A stretch of DNA of 64,000 nt. Origin: Allohahella marinimesophila (GTDB taxonomy: Bacteria; Pseudomonadota; Gammaproteobacteria; Pseudomonadales; Oleiphilaceae). The notes beneath the pieces were generated by a model. The model did no database searches. It saw only the letters and a program-made list of their open reading frames with translations, and was not told the origin of the DNA. The stretch covers positions 124,001-188,000 of the forward strand of contig NZ_BAABBO010000012.1 of assembly GCF_039538005.1 (NCBI RefSeq). The letters run 5' to 3'. Shown one piece after another: positions 1 through 8,489 of this stretch. A program made the position numbers and the translations under genes. Within the stretch, counting starts at the first letter, position 1. Every line of letters begins with the position of its first letter.

Positions 1-317
1 TCCAGCTCAGTCAGAGCGTCCGCAATTTCGCGAGTGCTGACAGAACCGAAGAGCTTGCCTTCGTCACCAGACTTGGCAGTGATAGTCACAGTCTGTCCGT
101 CAAGCTTCTGCTTTCTGCTTTCTGCTTCCGACTGACGCTCTTCTGCCTGCTTCTCGAGCTCGGCGCGACGCTTTTCAAACGCTTCGATATTCGAGCCGGT
201 CGCTGGAACAGCTTTACCGTAAGGCACAAGGAAATTGCGTCCGTAGCCGGACTTTACCTTAACCTTGTCGCCGAGGTTGCCCAGATTGGCAACCTTCTCT
301 AACAATATGACTTCCAT
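1..317 (-). CDS. rplI: 50S ribosomal protein L9, C-terminal part off the window
   Basis: Large-subunit ribosomal protein L9, which binds 23S rRNA through its N-terminal domain. The visible 105 residues start MEVILLEKVANLGNLGDKVK and carry the conserved GYGRNFLVPYGKA stretch typical of L9, then the long connecting helix rich in Glu, Arg and Lys. The family is usually about 150 residues, so roughly the last third lies beyond position 1. The ATG at 315-317 is the only sensible start. It is the last gene of the rpsF-rpsR-rplI operon and lies 37 bases after rpsR. No priB gene is present between rpsF and rpsR, unlike in enterobacteria. Confidence 0.97.
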   Translation of the reverse strand, partial: MEVILLEKVANLGNLGDKVKVKSGYGRNFLVPYGKAVPATGSNIEAFEKRRAELEKQAEERQSEAESRKQKLDGQTVTITAKSGDEGKLFGSVSTREIADALTEL

Positions 318-354
318 TGAAGAATCCTCTATTAGCCGTTAAGCCGGCCAGTTC

Positions 355-585
355 TCACAGATCGTGGCTGTCGGTGTAAGGCAGCAGTGCGATGAAACGT
401 GCATGCTTGATCGCAGTGGACAGCTGACGCTGATACTTCGCCTTGGTGCCAGTGATCCGGCTTGGTACGATCTTGCCAGTTTCAGTGACGTAACCTTTCA
501 GCAGCTCAAGATCCTTGTAATCGATCTGTTTGATGCCTTCCGCAGTAAAGCGGCAATACTTTCTTCTTCTGAAAAATCGAGCCAT
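355..585 (-). CDS. rpsR: 30S ribosomal protein S18
   Basis: Small-subunit ribosomal protein S18 (76 residues, the usual size), which forms a heterodimer with S6 on the platform of the 30S subunit. The sequence begins MARFFRRRKYCRFT and holds the family signature around IDYKDLELLKGYVTETGKI and the C-terminal KYQRQLSTAIKHAR. It lies 45 bases downstream of rpsF and 37 bases upstream of rplI on the same strand, so the three form a transcription unit. Nothing is unusual in it. Confidence 0.98.
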   Translation of the reverse strand: MARFFRRRKYCRFTAEGIKQIDYKDLELLKGYVTETGKIVPSRITGTKAKYQRQLSTAIKHARFIALLPYTDSHDL

Positions 586-630
586 AGTGCTTATCCTCTT
601 CTAAACCTGTTCGTGTTGAGCAGCTGTGAG

Positions 631-1089
631 CTACTCGTCATCGCCCTGATTGTCGTCATCCGAATCGGAGTCGCTGTCATTGTCGTTGTCAGAACGGCCA
701 CGCGAGCTGTCTGAAGCGTCAGAACGGCTACTGCTGCCGGTATCACGACGTGGCGGACGGCTATCCCGTGACTCACCAGCCTTGATAGGTGACATCTCGG
801 TAACAGCTTCCTTGCGACGCAGGATGAGGTCACGAATGATCGCATCGTTGAAGCGGAAGTTATGAGCAAGCTCATCAAGCACTTCTTCTGTGCATTCGAT
901 GTTCAGAAGAATGTAATGGGCCTTGTGGATCTTTTCGATTGGGTAAGCCAGCTGGCGGCGGCCCCAGTCTTCATGACGGTGGATACTTCCACCGCTGCCT
1001 GTAACCATGGCGGAATACCGCTCGACCATGGCAGGAACCTGTTCGCTCTGATCAGGGTGAACCATGATCACGATTTCGTAGTGACGCAT
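631..1089 (-). CDS. rpsF: 30S ribosomal protein S6 with long acidic tail
   Basis: Ribosomal protein S6, partner of S18. Residues 1 to about 100 are the ferredoxin-like S6 fold, beginning MRHYEIVIMVHPDQSEQ and including the AYPIEKIHKAHYILLNIE stretch. After about residue 105 the chain is low-complexity: an Arg/Ser-rich linker and then an almost purely Asp/Ser/Asn segment ending DDDNQGDDE. At 152 residues it is longer than most S6 proteins (about 95-135). S6 tails are known targets of RimK-type glutamate addition in Escherichia coli; here the end is mostly Asp, so whether that applies is unknown. A clear AAGGAG lies 5 bases before the ATG. First gene of the operon. Confidence 0.96.
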   Translation of the reverse strand: MRHYEIVIMVHPDQSEQVPAMVERYSAMVTGSGGSIHRHEDWGRRQLAYPIEKIHKAHYILLNIECTEEVLDELAHNFRFNDAIIRDLILRRKEAVTEMSPIKAGESRDSRPPRRDTGSSSRSDASDSSRGRSDNDNDSDSDSDDDNQGDDE

Positions 1090-1111
1090 AAATGCTCCTT
1101 ACGGGTTAGCA

Positions 1112-1150
1112 GCTTCCAGTTGATGGCCTTGGCCAATACGGACCGGAAGC
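1112..1150 (-). ncRNA. possible S6:S18-binding leader RNA of the rpsF operon
   Basis: In the untranslated leader, 23 bases before the rpsF start, the minus-strand RNA can form an outer stem GCTTCC/GGAAGC (1145-1150 with 1112-1117), an asymmetric internal loop containing CCG on the 5' side, and an inner stem TGGC/GCCA with a 4-base loop. An rpsF leader motif with an unpaired CCG that binds the S6:S18 complex is known in many bacteria; the match here is by eye only. It sits exactly where a translational autoregulatory element would be expected, close to the ribosome binding site. Confidence 0.35.
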
Positions 1151-1222
1151 AAGGAGATCGAACCTGCGGAGGACTGAAAAGCTCAGAACATGCAGGTTCG
1201 GGAGGCGCGAGATGATACTTGC

Positions 1223-2152
1223 TCAGGGCCTGATTGGCAAGCTCTGCCTGACGCTTTCAAACAGTGTGACGCCACAGGCAACAGAAACGTTCAGGCTCTC
1301 TATGGCGCCTGGCATGGGGATACTGAAGAGCTGGTCGCAACTTTCACGGGTCAGCCGTCGCATTCCTCGTCCTTCGGAGCCCAGAACAAAAGCCACACGA
1401 TCAGGCAGTTTTAGCTGGAATATTGAATTCTCGGCCTCGCCATCGGCGCCGGCAATCCAGACGCCATACTGCTGAATAAGGCCAAGTGTTCGCGCGAGGT
1501 TGGTCACACGAATGACCGGTACCAGTTCAGCGGCGCCCACGGCTACCTTCCGCGCAACCGCAGTCAGAGAGGCGGAGCGGTCCTTCGGCATGATGACCGC
1601 AGCCACGCCAGCGGCACAGGCGCTGCGGAGACAGGCGCCCAGGTTATGCGGATCGGTGACGCCGTCGAGCACGAGCAGGCGCAGCGGGCTGGCTGAGTCG
1701 TTCCAGCGGTCCAGCAGCTCATCGAGAGCGCTTTCACCCTGTTCCTGCAAGGGCCTGACCTCAGCGACCACGCCCTGATGCACACCCGGCACCATGTCAT
1801 CCAGCACAGGCCCATCTACCCGGGACACCTGCAGCTGACCGTTAGACGCCTTCACTGCCTCATCGATCTGTCCAAGCAGCTCAGCCAGCTTCTGCGATGG
1901 TTTATCGTTACGCACGCAAAGCCTGAGAATGGCCTCCGGACGGTGTGACAACAGGCTGGCTACGGCGTGTATACCGTAGACATAGGCGGCTGAATCACCG
2001 CCCGCATCAGCCTTTATCGCCCCCGCCTGACGCTTTCGCCCCCGCGGCCCCTGACGATTTGCGTCCGCCTGACCGGCTTCGTTTTCTGCCTGGCGAGGCC
2101 GGTTTCGCTGCTGTCTTGCCACTCGATTTTCCTTTCTTTGCGGCCGCGTCAC
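1223..2152 (-). CDS. rlmB: 23S rRNA (guanosine-2251-2'-O)-methyltransferase RlmB
   Basis: SPOUT-class methyltransferase that modifies G2251 in the 23S rRNA P-loop. The family core begins YVYGIHAVASLLSHRPE (about residue 57) with the small RNA-binding N-domain. The knotted SpoU domain follows with DGVTDPHNLGACLRSA and the C-terminal FVLGSEGRGMRRL and SIPMPGAIESLNVSVA motifs that bind S-adenosylmethionine. The 309-residue length includes a basic, low-complexity N-terminal extension of about 55 residues. The start is a GTG at 2150-2152 with GAGGG five bases upstream, because no ATG, GTG or TTG lies closer to the conserved core. This places the first 146 bases inside the 3' end of rnr, in a different frame. 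Confidence 0.9.
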   Translation of the reverse strand: MTRPQRKENRVARQQRNRPRQAENEAGQADANRQGPRGRKRQAGAIKADAGGDSAAYVYGIHAVASLLSHRPEAILRLCVRNDKPSQKLAELLGQIDEAVKASNGQLQVSRVDGPVLDDMVPGVHQGVVAEVRPLQEQGESALDELLDRWNDSASPLRLLVLDGVTDPHNLGACLRSACAAGVAAVIMPKDRSASLTAVARKVAVGAAELVPVIRVTNLARTLGLIQQYGVWIAGADGEAENSIFQLKLPDRVAFVLGSEGRGMRRLTRESCDQLFSIPMPGAIESLNVSVACGVTLFESVRQSLPIRP

Positions 2153-4607
2153 CGCCGCCCTCTACTGAAGATGCCGACTTAGGCTTTCGCTTACGGCCGC
2201 CCTTGCCAGGCGCTTTTGCACCGGCCTTGGGATCACTTTTGTACTCCTGCTCCCACTTGGCCAGGATTTCCTTGCGCTTGCTGCCGGTCTTGGCCGGCAC
2301 CACCGTCTCGCCAGCCTTCGTCTTGCCTGAAGACTTGTTTCTCGAGCTCTTTCGGCCCGTCTTCGCTCGACCCTTCAGCACAAGGTCGACCTTGCGCTCA
2401 TCCAGGTTCACCTGAGCAACCTGAACAAGGAGCTGGTCGCCAAGCGTGAAAGAGCTGCCAGTGCGCTCACCAAGCAATCGCTGCTTGGCGGGTTCGAACT
2501 TGTAATAATCCGAATCGAGCGAGGACACGTGAATAAGGCCCTCCACGTAGAGATCCTTAAGCTCGACGAACAGGCCGAAGGCCGTTACGGCACTGATGGA
2601 GCCTTCGAACTCCTCACCGACATGATCAAGCAGATATTCGCACTTCAACCAGGCCATGACGTCGCGTGTGGCGTCGTCTGCACGCCGCTCGGTCATGCTG
2701 CAGTGCTCACCGAGGACCAGCAGGCTCGCCATGTCATGCTGATAGCGCTCTGCATCCTTGACTGCTGCAGTCGCTTCGGTGCGGATGACGTTCTGGTTTG
2801 GCTTGCCACTGCGAATCGCATCGCGAATGGCTCGATGAACCAGCAGATCAGGATAGCGCCTGATTGGCGAAGTGAAGTGTGTGTAGGCCTCGAAACCAAG
2901 ACCGAAGTGGCCGTGGTTCTCCGGATGATAGATGGCCTGACTCATAGATCTGAGCAGTACCGTCTGCAGCACGTTGAAGTCCGGACGTTCACCAATTTCG
3001 GCGAGGAAAGCCTGGTAATCTGCCGGTGCCGGCTTGAGACCACCACCCAGATTGAGGCCGAGTTCGCCGAAGAAGCTGCGGGCATTGACGAGACGTTCAG
3101 CCTTCGGACCTTCGTGCACCCTGAATAGCGTTGGAATCTTGTACTTTTCCAGAAAGCGCGCAGTCGCAACGTTCGCGCAGAGCATGCACTCTTCGATGAG
3201 CTTGTGGGCATCGTTGCGCTCGACCGGCACGATGGTGTCTATCTTGCGATCAGCATTGAAGACGATGCGGGTTTCGGTCGTCTGAAAATCGATGGCACCA
3301 CGAGCTCGACGCGCAGCCGATAGCGCCTGGTAGAGTTCATACAGGTTATTGAGCCCCGGCAGAATGTTCGAATAACGCTCGATGACTGCCTCTCCGGCAG
3401 GCGACTCCGGAGTCTCCAGATACGCGGCCACCTTGTTATAAGTCAGCCGCGCCTGCGAGCGCATCACGGCCTCGTAGAAACGGTAGCCACTCAGACGTCC
3501 CTGCTGGCTCACAGTCATTTCGCAGACCATACACAGGCGGTCGACATCGGGGTTCAGCGAACAGAGACCATTCGAGAGCACTTCCGGCAACATTGGCACG
3601 ACACGGCTAGGGAAATAGACTGACGTACCGCGATTGACAGCTTCCTTGTCGAGGGGCGTGCCCGGACGAACATAGTGCGACACGTCGGCTATCGCGACAT
3701 ACAGACGCCAGCCACCACCCTTCTTGCGCTCACAATAGACAGCGTCATCGAAGTCACGGGCATCTTCCCCGTCGATGGTAATTAAAGGCACTTTACGAAG
3801 ATCGATTCGACCAGCCAGATCTTCTTCAGTTAGTGGCTTATCCAGCGCATCTGCCGTCTGCAGTACGTCGTCCGGCCACTGGAATGGAATGTTATGCGAG
3901 CGCAGGGCCACTTCGACTTCCATGCCGGGCGCCATATGGTCACCCAGAATTTCGACCACGTGGCCCATGGGTGCTGACTTTAACTCAGGCTGACGCTTGA
4001 TTTCGACAGAGACATATTGCCCGTCTTTCGCGCCAAGCAGTGCATGCTCCGGCACAAGGATATCCTGGGTGATGCGAATGCTTTCCGGTACGACGAAGGC
4101 TGAACCCTGATCTCGGTGCATGCGACCAACGATGTGCGTGGTCTTGCGCTCGACGACCTGAACGATCACCCCTTCCTTCTTGCCTTTGAAGCCGCGACCT
4201 TCTTCCCTGGCCAGAACGATATCGCCGTCAAACACCTGTTTCATCTGGCGAGCATTCAGGAATAGGTCGTCACTGCCATCTTCAGGTATGAAGAAGCCAA
4301 AGCCGTCACGGTGGCCGGATACCCGGCCCTTGATGAGGCTCATCTTGGCGGGGAGACCGTAAGTGCCGCTTCTGTTCTGCAGCAACTGACCATCACGAAC
4401 CATGGCGATGAGACGACGCCTGAGACCCTCGAGTGCGTCCTCGTCTTCATCTTTATATTCGAGTATGTCGGCTATTGCATCCATTGTCAGCGGCCGTTCC
4501 TGCTCCTCTATCAGGCTCAGGATAAATTCGCGGCTGGCCACGGGATTTTCGTAGTTTGCCGCCTCACGTCCTGCATGTGGATCGTCTGGCATTTTTGGCA
4601 TAAGCAT
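2007..4607 (-). CDS. rnr: ribonuclease R (3'-5' exoribonuclease)
   Basis: RNase R degrades structured RNA processively from the 3' end. The protein (866 residues from this start) has an N-terminal winged-helix region, two cold-shock domains, then the RNB catalytic domain with TIDGEDARDFDDAVY, whose aspartates bind the catalytic metals, and an S1 domain near EEFEGSISAVTAFGLFVEL. After about residue 725 it becomes a long Lys/Gly/Ala/Ser-rich basic tail of the kind RNase R uses to bind RNA. I prefer the ATG at 4605-4607 (MLMPKMPDDPH). An in-frame GTG at 4682 adds 25 residues unlike the family and has no ribosome binding site, and ATGs at 4601 and 4592 are also possible. It is followed by the overlapping rlmB. 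Confidence 0.94.
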   Translation of the reverse strand: MLMPKMPDDPHAGREAANYENPVASREFILSLIEEQERPLTMDAIADILEYKDEDEDALEGLRRRLIAMVRDGQLLQNRSGTYGLPAKMSLIKGRVSGHRDGFGFFIPEDGSDDLFLNARQMKQVFDGDIVLAREEGRGFKGKKEGVIVQVVERKTTHIVGRMHRDQGSAFVVPESIRITQDILVPEHALLGAKDGQYVSVEIKRQPELKSAPMGHVVEILGDHMAPGMEVEVALRSHNIPFQWPDDVLQTADALDKPLTEEDLAGRIDLRKVPLITIDGEDARDFDDAVYCERKKGGGWRLYVAIADVSHYVRPGTPLDKEAVNRGTSVYFPSRVVPMLPEVLSNGLCSLNPDVDRLCMVCEMTVSQQGRLSGYRFYEAVMRSQARLTYNKVAAYLETPESPAGEAVIERYSNILPGLNNLYELYQALSAARRARGAIDFQTTETRIVFNADRKIDTIVPVERNDAHKLIEECMLCANVATARFLEKYKIPTLFRVHEGPKAERLVNARSFFGELGLNLGGGLKPAPADYQAFLAEIGERPDFNVLQTVLLRSMSQAIYHPENHGHFGLGFEAYTHFTSPIRRYPDLLVHRAIRDAIRSGKPNQNVIRTEATAAVKDAERYQHDMASLLVLGEHCSMTERRADDATRDVMAWLKCEYLLDHVGEEFEGSISAVTAFGLFVELKDLYVEGLIHVSSLDSDYYKFEPAKQRLLGERTGSSFTLGDQLLVQVAQVNLDERKVDLVLKGRAKTGRKSSRNKSSGKTKAGETVVPAKTGSKRKEILAKWEQEYKSDPKAGAKAPGKGGRKRKPKSASSVEGGGDAAAKKGKSSGKTAAKPASPGRKRSRSGGRKSSGAAGAKASGGGDKG

Positions 4608-4758
4608 CGTTACCGAAAAAAAATGTGTGTCATTGTTACGCAGTTGGGCGCTGTGAGCAACGTCAACCACCCGACAGTGCACTGAGCGGGTGGGACCCCG
4701 GCGCAGTCAGCTGGTAAAAGGGCCGCTGGATTCCGATAAATAATTTACAACATGGCGA

Positions 4759-4787
4759 TTGACATTAACGCGGTTCCTTATTAATCT
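4759..4787 (+). promoter_or_regulatory. promoter of tRNA-Leu
   Basis: A perfect -35 TTGACA (4759-4764) is followed 14-17 bases later by an AT-rich -10 region TATTAATCT (4779-4787) and then by a GC-rich discriminator (TGCCGCCCTGC). That arrangement is typical of strong, stringently controlled tRNA promoters. The exact -10 hexamer is uncertain. The start of the tRNA lies about 64 bases further on. Confidence 0.55.
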
Positions 4788-4850
4788 GCCGCCCTGCTTC
4801 CAGTCAGGCAACCAGTCGTTTCAAGCGCCGAGGTCCGGACTGAGCCATCT

Positions 4851-4937
4851 GCCCAGGTGGTGAAATTGGTAGACACGCCAGCTTCAGGTGCTGGTCCTCG
4901 CAAGGGGGTGGAGGTTCAAGTCCTCTCCTGGGCACCA
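4851..4937 (+). tRNA. tRNA-Leu (anticodon CAG)
   Basis: An 87-base class II tRNA with encoded CCA. The acceptor stem GCCCAGG (4851-4857) pairs with CCTGGGC (4927-4933), followed by A and CCA. The anticodon stem CCAGC/GCTGG encloses the loop TTCAGGT, giving anticodon CAG at 4885-4887, which reads CUG leucine codons. A long variable arm (TCCTCGCAAGGGGG region) and the T arm GAGGTTCAAGTCCTC complete the leucine-type cloverleaf. It has its own promoter and is convergent with the DUF305 gene. Confidence 0.97.
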
Positions 4938-4980
4938 TTTATACCGATTTATCAATAGCTCATCTCTCGAGCGACACCCC

Positions 4981-5505
4981 TCAAGGTTCACCAGCAAACT
5001 CTGGCATTGCACGGCTAATCGCTTTTGCATGCGTCGAGGCCAGGCCATTCCTGCTGATATCTTCTATTAGCCACTCCATCTCCCTGATCTCCTTGCGCTG
5101 GCTAGTCATTATCCTGTCTGCCAGGGTGCGCACCCGTACATCTTCGATAGCAGCGCGCTCGCTGGTCAAGAGTGCGATCGAATGGTGCGGAATCATCGCT
5201 TTCATGTAAAGATCATCGCCTACTGTGCTCTGCGATCTCACCAGCCAGAGGGCGATGAGAAAGGTGAGACCGCTGCCGATAATGATGACGCTATTGATCA
5301 GTCGGTTGGTATACATGTGCAACATGAACAGCAGCATCACAATCGCCATTGTGGCGCCCATGATGATAGTCATGTAAAGCCGGGTCTCGCTAAAACGAAC
5401 ATGGCCGAATTCATAGGTATTCAAATACATAAGGCCGTACATGATGACGGTCGCTGTCGCCACCATGGCGGCAAAACGCCAATAGTGTCCAAAGCTTTCA
5501 TCCAT
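4981..5505 (-). CDS. membrane-anchored DUF305 protein
   Basis: About 174 residues. Three hydrophobic segments (about residues 10-28, 45-65 and 72-90) precede a soluble C-terminal half with YMKAMIPHHSIALLTSE and SQRKEIREMEWLI, the His/Met-rich helical-hairpin signature of DUF305, a ferritin-like family. DUF305 proteins are often near metal-handling genes, but their function is not settled. The ATG at 5503-5505 is chosen, preceded by a purine-rich AGGAGGGGGA; a GTG immediately before it could also serve. It is single-gene in context: tRNA-Leu converges from one side and the GGDEF-EAL gene diverges on the other. Confidence 0.75.
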   Translation of the reverse strand: MDESFGHYWRFAAMVATATVIMYGLMYLNTYEFGHVRFSETRLYMTIIMGATMAIVMLLFMLHMYTNRLINSVIIIGSGLTFLIALWLVRSQSTVGDDLYMKAMIPHHSIALLTSERAAIEDVRVRTLADRIMTSQRKEIREMEWLIEDISRNGLASTHAKAISRAMPEFAGEP

Positions 5506-5697
5506 CACCTGGTCCCCCTCCTCTTCAGCCTACAGTTGCTACGACCATCGGCTCGCAACCGATTGAAGTGTCTCGGACTCAACGCGAATGCCTCCGATTT
5601 CGGCAAGCTCGTATCTCCTGACCTATACTTGTTTCCTAGCGGTCACGGGAGACCGCTCGCGACCGGCAAATGGCCTGAAACCCATAGGAACCGAGAC

Positions 5698-7509
5698 TTG
5701 AAGCTTTCGTCTACACCAACTCACCTGAACATACTTGTGGTCAGCACCTCGCCCGACCTGGATCAGCTACAGGCGCAACTGCATTCCACGACCGTACAGG
5801 TAGCACTGAAGTCTGCTCACAGCTTCGCTGGCGCCCTGGCGGAAATCAGCAGCGGCCAAAGCCATCATGCCGTACTGCTCGATCAGCACCTCGCAGAGGG
5901 CAGCGGTCTTACCCTCCTGCAACATATTCGCGGAATTTCGGGACAGCAGATTGTGATCATCCTCAGCGACGCGGACGATCTGGAGGCTGGTCTGGCAAGC
6001 CTGGAGGCCGGTGCACAGGATTTCATACCACGCGCCGAGCTCAGCGTGGAGCGCCTGACGAGGTCCATACTGAAGTCGCAATTGCATGCGAGCCTTGATC
6101 AGAAACTTCAGCAGAGCCTCGCCAATGCCCAGAACCTGTCTGAGCGGGATTCGCTCACCGGTCTGGCCAATCGTTATCTGTTTGATGAAACGCTCAAGGT
6201 CTGTCTGACGAACAATCGTGGCAAGACGACCAAGTTGGCCTTGTTCCTGTTCGACCTGGATCGCTTCAAATTCATCAATGACTCCTACGGCCACGTGGTG
6301 GGAGATCGCCTGCTGCAGCAGTTCGCCTCACGGATGTCGACATTGCTGCGGCCGGATGAAATGTTCGCCCGCCTAGGGGGGGACGAATTTGCCCTGCTGG
6401 TGACGAATCTGCGAAGTGACAAGCCGGTCAGTAATATAGCCAATCGCATACTGCGCTCACTGTCAGATCCATTTGAAATCGAGCGGCATGTGCTGCCGGT
6501 GACCACGAGCATCGGCATCGTGGTGTCGCCCGAGAACGGTCTCAGTTCTGAAGACCTGCTGAAGAACGCTGACATTGCGATGTATCGCGCAAAGAAAAGT
6601 GGCAGAAACACCTTCTGCTTCTTTTCCGATGACATGCAGCATCATTACCATCAGCAGCAAACCACCGAACTCAAACTTCGCCAGTCCATCGAACGCAATC
6701 AGTTCATGCTCCACTATCAGCCGATCGTCAAGTGTGGCGAGGGTAGCGATCAATCGATCATCGGTGCGGAAGCCTTGTTGCGCTGGTGTGAAGATGGCAC
6801 CACGATGCGCATGCCAGACAAATTTCTGAAGGTGGCCGAAGAAACGGGCCTCATGGGCGCCATCGGTGAATGGGTCATCCGTGAAGCCTGCGCAAGACTC
6901 GCTGACATTCGTGCGGCGCTGGATGGGCAGCAGCGCGACGAATTTTGCATGTCGATCAATGTGTCGCCGACGCAGCTGACCGATGGCAGTGTCGTTCTGG
7001 CAATCGAAGAAATGATCAGTACTTACCAGCTGCCGCCACAGAGCCTTGAACTCGAATTGACGGAAACGGCCTTCGTCGAGGATGCGGGCATGATCGAAAA
7101 AAGTATCAATGCCATTGCCGCTCTCGGCTGCAGGATTGCCCTGGATGATTTCGGCACCGGGTATTCGTCGATCCAGCACCTCCAGCGCTTCCCGATCTCC
7201 ACAGTCAAGATTGATCGTTGCCTGATGCCGGACCCCACACAAACGGGCCTTGCCGGAGAGCCTGGAGCTGCCATGCTCAGTAACTCGGGTGGGTATCTGC
7301 ATACGCTGGCCCTGTTGAAGGGCTTGCTCGCGATGCTGAACTCTCTCCAACTCACTACCACGGCGGAAGGCGTGGAAACTGAAGAGCACATCAAGCTGTG
7401 CATGAAAATGGGCGCGACGAGGATGCAGGGCTGGTACTATTCCAAAGCCGTACCCTTTGAAGAGTTCATGATCATGCTTGGTAATAAAACGTGCAGCAGG
7501 GCCACCTGA
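5698..7509 (+). CDS. REC-GGDEF-EAL cyclic-di-GMP signalling protein
   Basis: About 603 residues. Residues 1-125 resemble a response-regulator receiver with a candidate acceptor Asp in AVLLDQHL, but the usual Lys after the last strand is Arg (FIPRAE). Next is a GGDEF domain with ARLGGDEFALL; the inhibitory site reads RPDE instead of RxxD. The EAL domain has GAEALLRW, NVSPTQL, ELTETAF and DDFGTGYSS, so the phosphodiesterase residues look intact. The open frame runs back to 5182, but that part is the antisense of the DUF305 gene. I choose the TTG at 5698-5700, with AGGA eight bases upstream. The next gene starts within its last 19 bases. Confidence 0.85.
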   Translation: MKLSSTPTHLNILVVSTSPDLDQLQAQLHSTTVQVALKSAHSFAGALAEISSGQSHHAVLLDQHLAEGSGLTLLQHIRGISGQQIVIILSDADDLEAGLASLEAGAQDFIPRAELSVERLTRSILKSQLHASLDQKLQQSLANAQNLSERDSLTGLANRYLFDETLKVCLTNNRGKTTKLALFLFDLDRFKFINDSYGHVVGDRLLQQFASRMSTLLRPDEMFARLGGDEFALLVTNLRSDKPVSNIANRILRSLSDPFEIERHVLPVTTSIGIVVSPENGLSSEDLLKNADIAMYRAKKSGRNTFCFFSDDMQHHYHQQQTTELKLRQSIERNQFMLHYQPIVKCGEGSDQSIIGAEALLRWCEDGTTMRMPDKFLKVAEETGLMGAIGEWVIREACARLADIRAALDGQQRDEFCMSINVSPTQLTDGSVVLAIEEMISTYQLPPQSLELELTETAFVEDAGMIEKSINAIAALGCRIALDDFGTGYSSIQHLQRFPISTVKIDRCLMPDPTQTGLAGEPGAAMLSNSGGYLHTLALLKGLLAMLNSLQLTTTAEGVETEEHIKLCMKMGATRMQGWYYSKAVPFEEFMIMLGNKTCSRAT

Positions 7510-8420
7510 AAATCTGGCAGGTCAGTGACGGCAAGCCGGGTCATGCCAAACAGGCGACAGCGCTGATAGAAGCGCTTGCAGGTTTGCGAAAGATTCAACA
7601 CGCCGTCCTGCCCCCCTGGCCTCTCACGAAAGTGTTGACCACCCTACTTCGCCCCAGGGGCAGCGGCTCGCAACAGCAGTCCGGATTGGTGATTGGCGTT
7701 GGCCATGGCACACATCCGACGGTACTTGCGCTGCAACGACAATTGGGCGCCCGCAGCGCGATCATCATGAATCCGAGCCTTCCGGCCAGGCTGTTCGATG
7801 TTGTGATTACGCCTTTTCATGATGGCTTCCAGCCGGGCGGCAACCGGCTGGTGACGCCGCTCTCGCTGGCACCAGTGCCTAAGTTCTCGAACCCGGACTA
7901 TCGCCGCGGGCTGATCCTGCTGGGCGGCAAAAGTAGGCATTTTGAATGGGATAATGAAGACGTTCTTCAACAGATGAGCACACTGGCCGAACGCTATCCG
8001 GCCGTGCAGTGGCAGGCCACGACCTCAAGACGTACTCCGGCTGCGCTTGTAGCGGCCGCAGATGTCCTGCCTGCTTCCATCAAACTGCTCGACTGGACAG
8101 CGCTGCCAAGCGACTGGCTGCAGCACAGCCTGCCTGAAGCCGGACATATATGGATCACTGAAGACTCGGCGTCGATGCTTGCCGAGGCCATGAATACCCA
8201 AGCCTGTGTGGGACTCATCAAGCTCACTGATACGCAGAAGAAGAACAAGCTTCGTCGCGGCACAGGTGCACTGGAGGCGAAAGGCCAGCTTGCCACGCTG
8301 GAGCGTCCTTATGCAATGTCAGAAGATGTAGAAGCCGTACCGGCTGACCGCGCTTGCGGTCAGCGTGAAAATCCCAACATCGTGTGCGCACAGTCGCTGT
8401 TGGCCATGCTCGACCTTTAA
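7491..8420 (+). CDS. ELM1 (mitochondrial fission ELM1-like) family protein
   Basis: This 309-residue protein matches the bacterial branch of the ELM1 family (PF06258). It opens with KIWQVSDGKPGHAKQATAL and has VIGVGHGTHPTVLALQR, a conserved NPSLP, VVITPFHDG, LLGGKSRHFEWD and the C-terminal WITEDSASMLAEA, followed by GLIKL. These patterns resemble a GT-B glycosyltransferase fold. In bacteria such genes often sit with cell-surface polysaccharide genes, and a glycosyltransferase follows here. Start is GTG 7491-7493, overlapping the upstream stop by 19 bases, which suggests coupled translation. The biochemical activity in bacteria is not established. Confidence 0.8.
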   Translation: MQQGHLKIWQVSDGKPGHAKQATALIEALAGLRKIQHAVLPPWPLTKVLTTLLRPRGSGSQQQSGLVIGVGHGTHPTVLALQRQLGARSAIIMNPSLPARLFDVVITPFHDGFQPGGNRLVTPLSLAPVPKFSNPDYRRGLILLGGKSRHFEWDNEDVLQQMSTLAERYPAVQWQATTSRRTPAALVAAADVLPASIKLLDWTALPSDWLQHSLPEAGHIWITEDSASMLAEAMNTQACVGLIKLTDTQKKNKLRRGTGALEAKGQLATLERPYAMSEDVEAVPADRACGQRENPNIVCAQSLLAMLDL

Positions 8421-8489
8421 GGCTCTGCATGGCAAATTCATCCTTCGAATTGCGCTCGACACTTACAAGAATCTTCCAGAGAACAACAG

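Noticed and set aside
4608..4682. RNase R start at GTG 4682
   Set aside because: The added 25 residues do not look like RNase R and lack a ribosome binding site.
5182..5697. N-terminal extension of the GGDEF-EAL protein by 172 residues
   Set aside because: The extension is the antisense of the DUF305 gene and has no domain-like sequence; a TTG at 5698 with a ribosome site fits better.
6463..7389. 308-codon minus-strand frame opposite the EAL domain
   Set aside because: Antisense of the conserved GGDEF-EAL sequence; composition is not protein-like.
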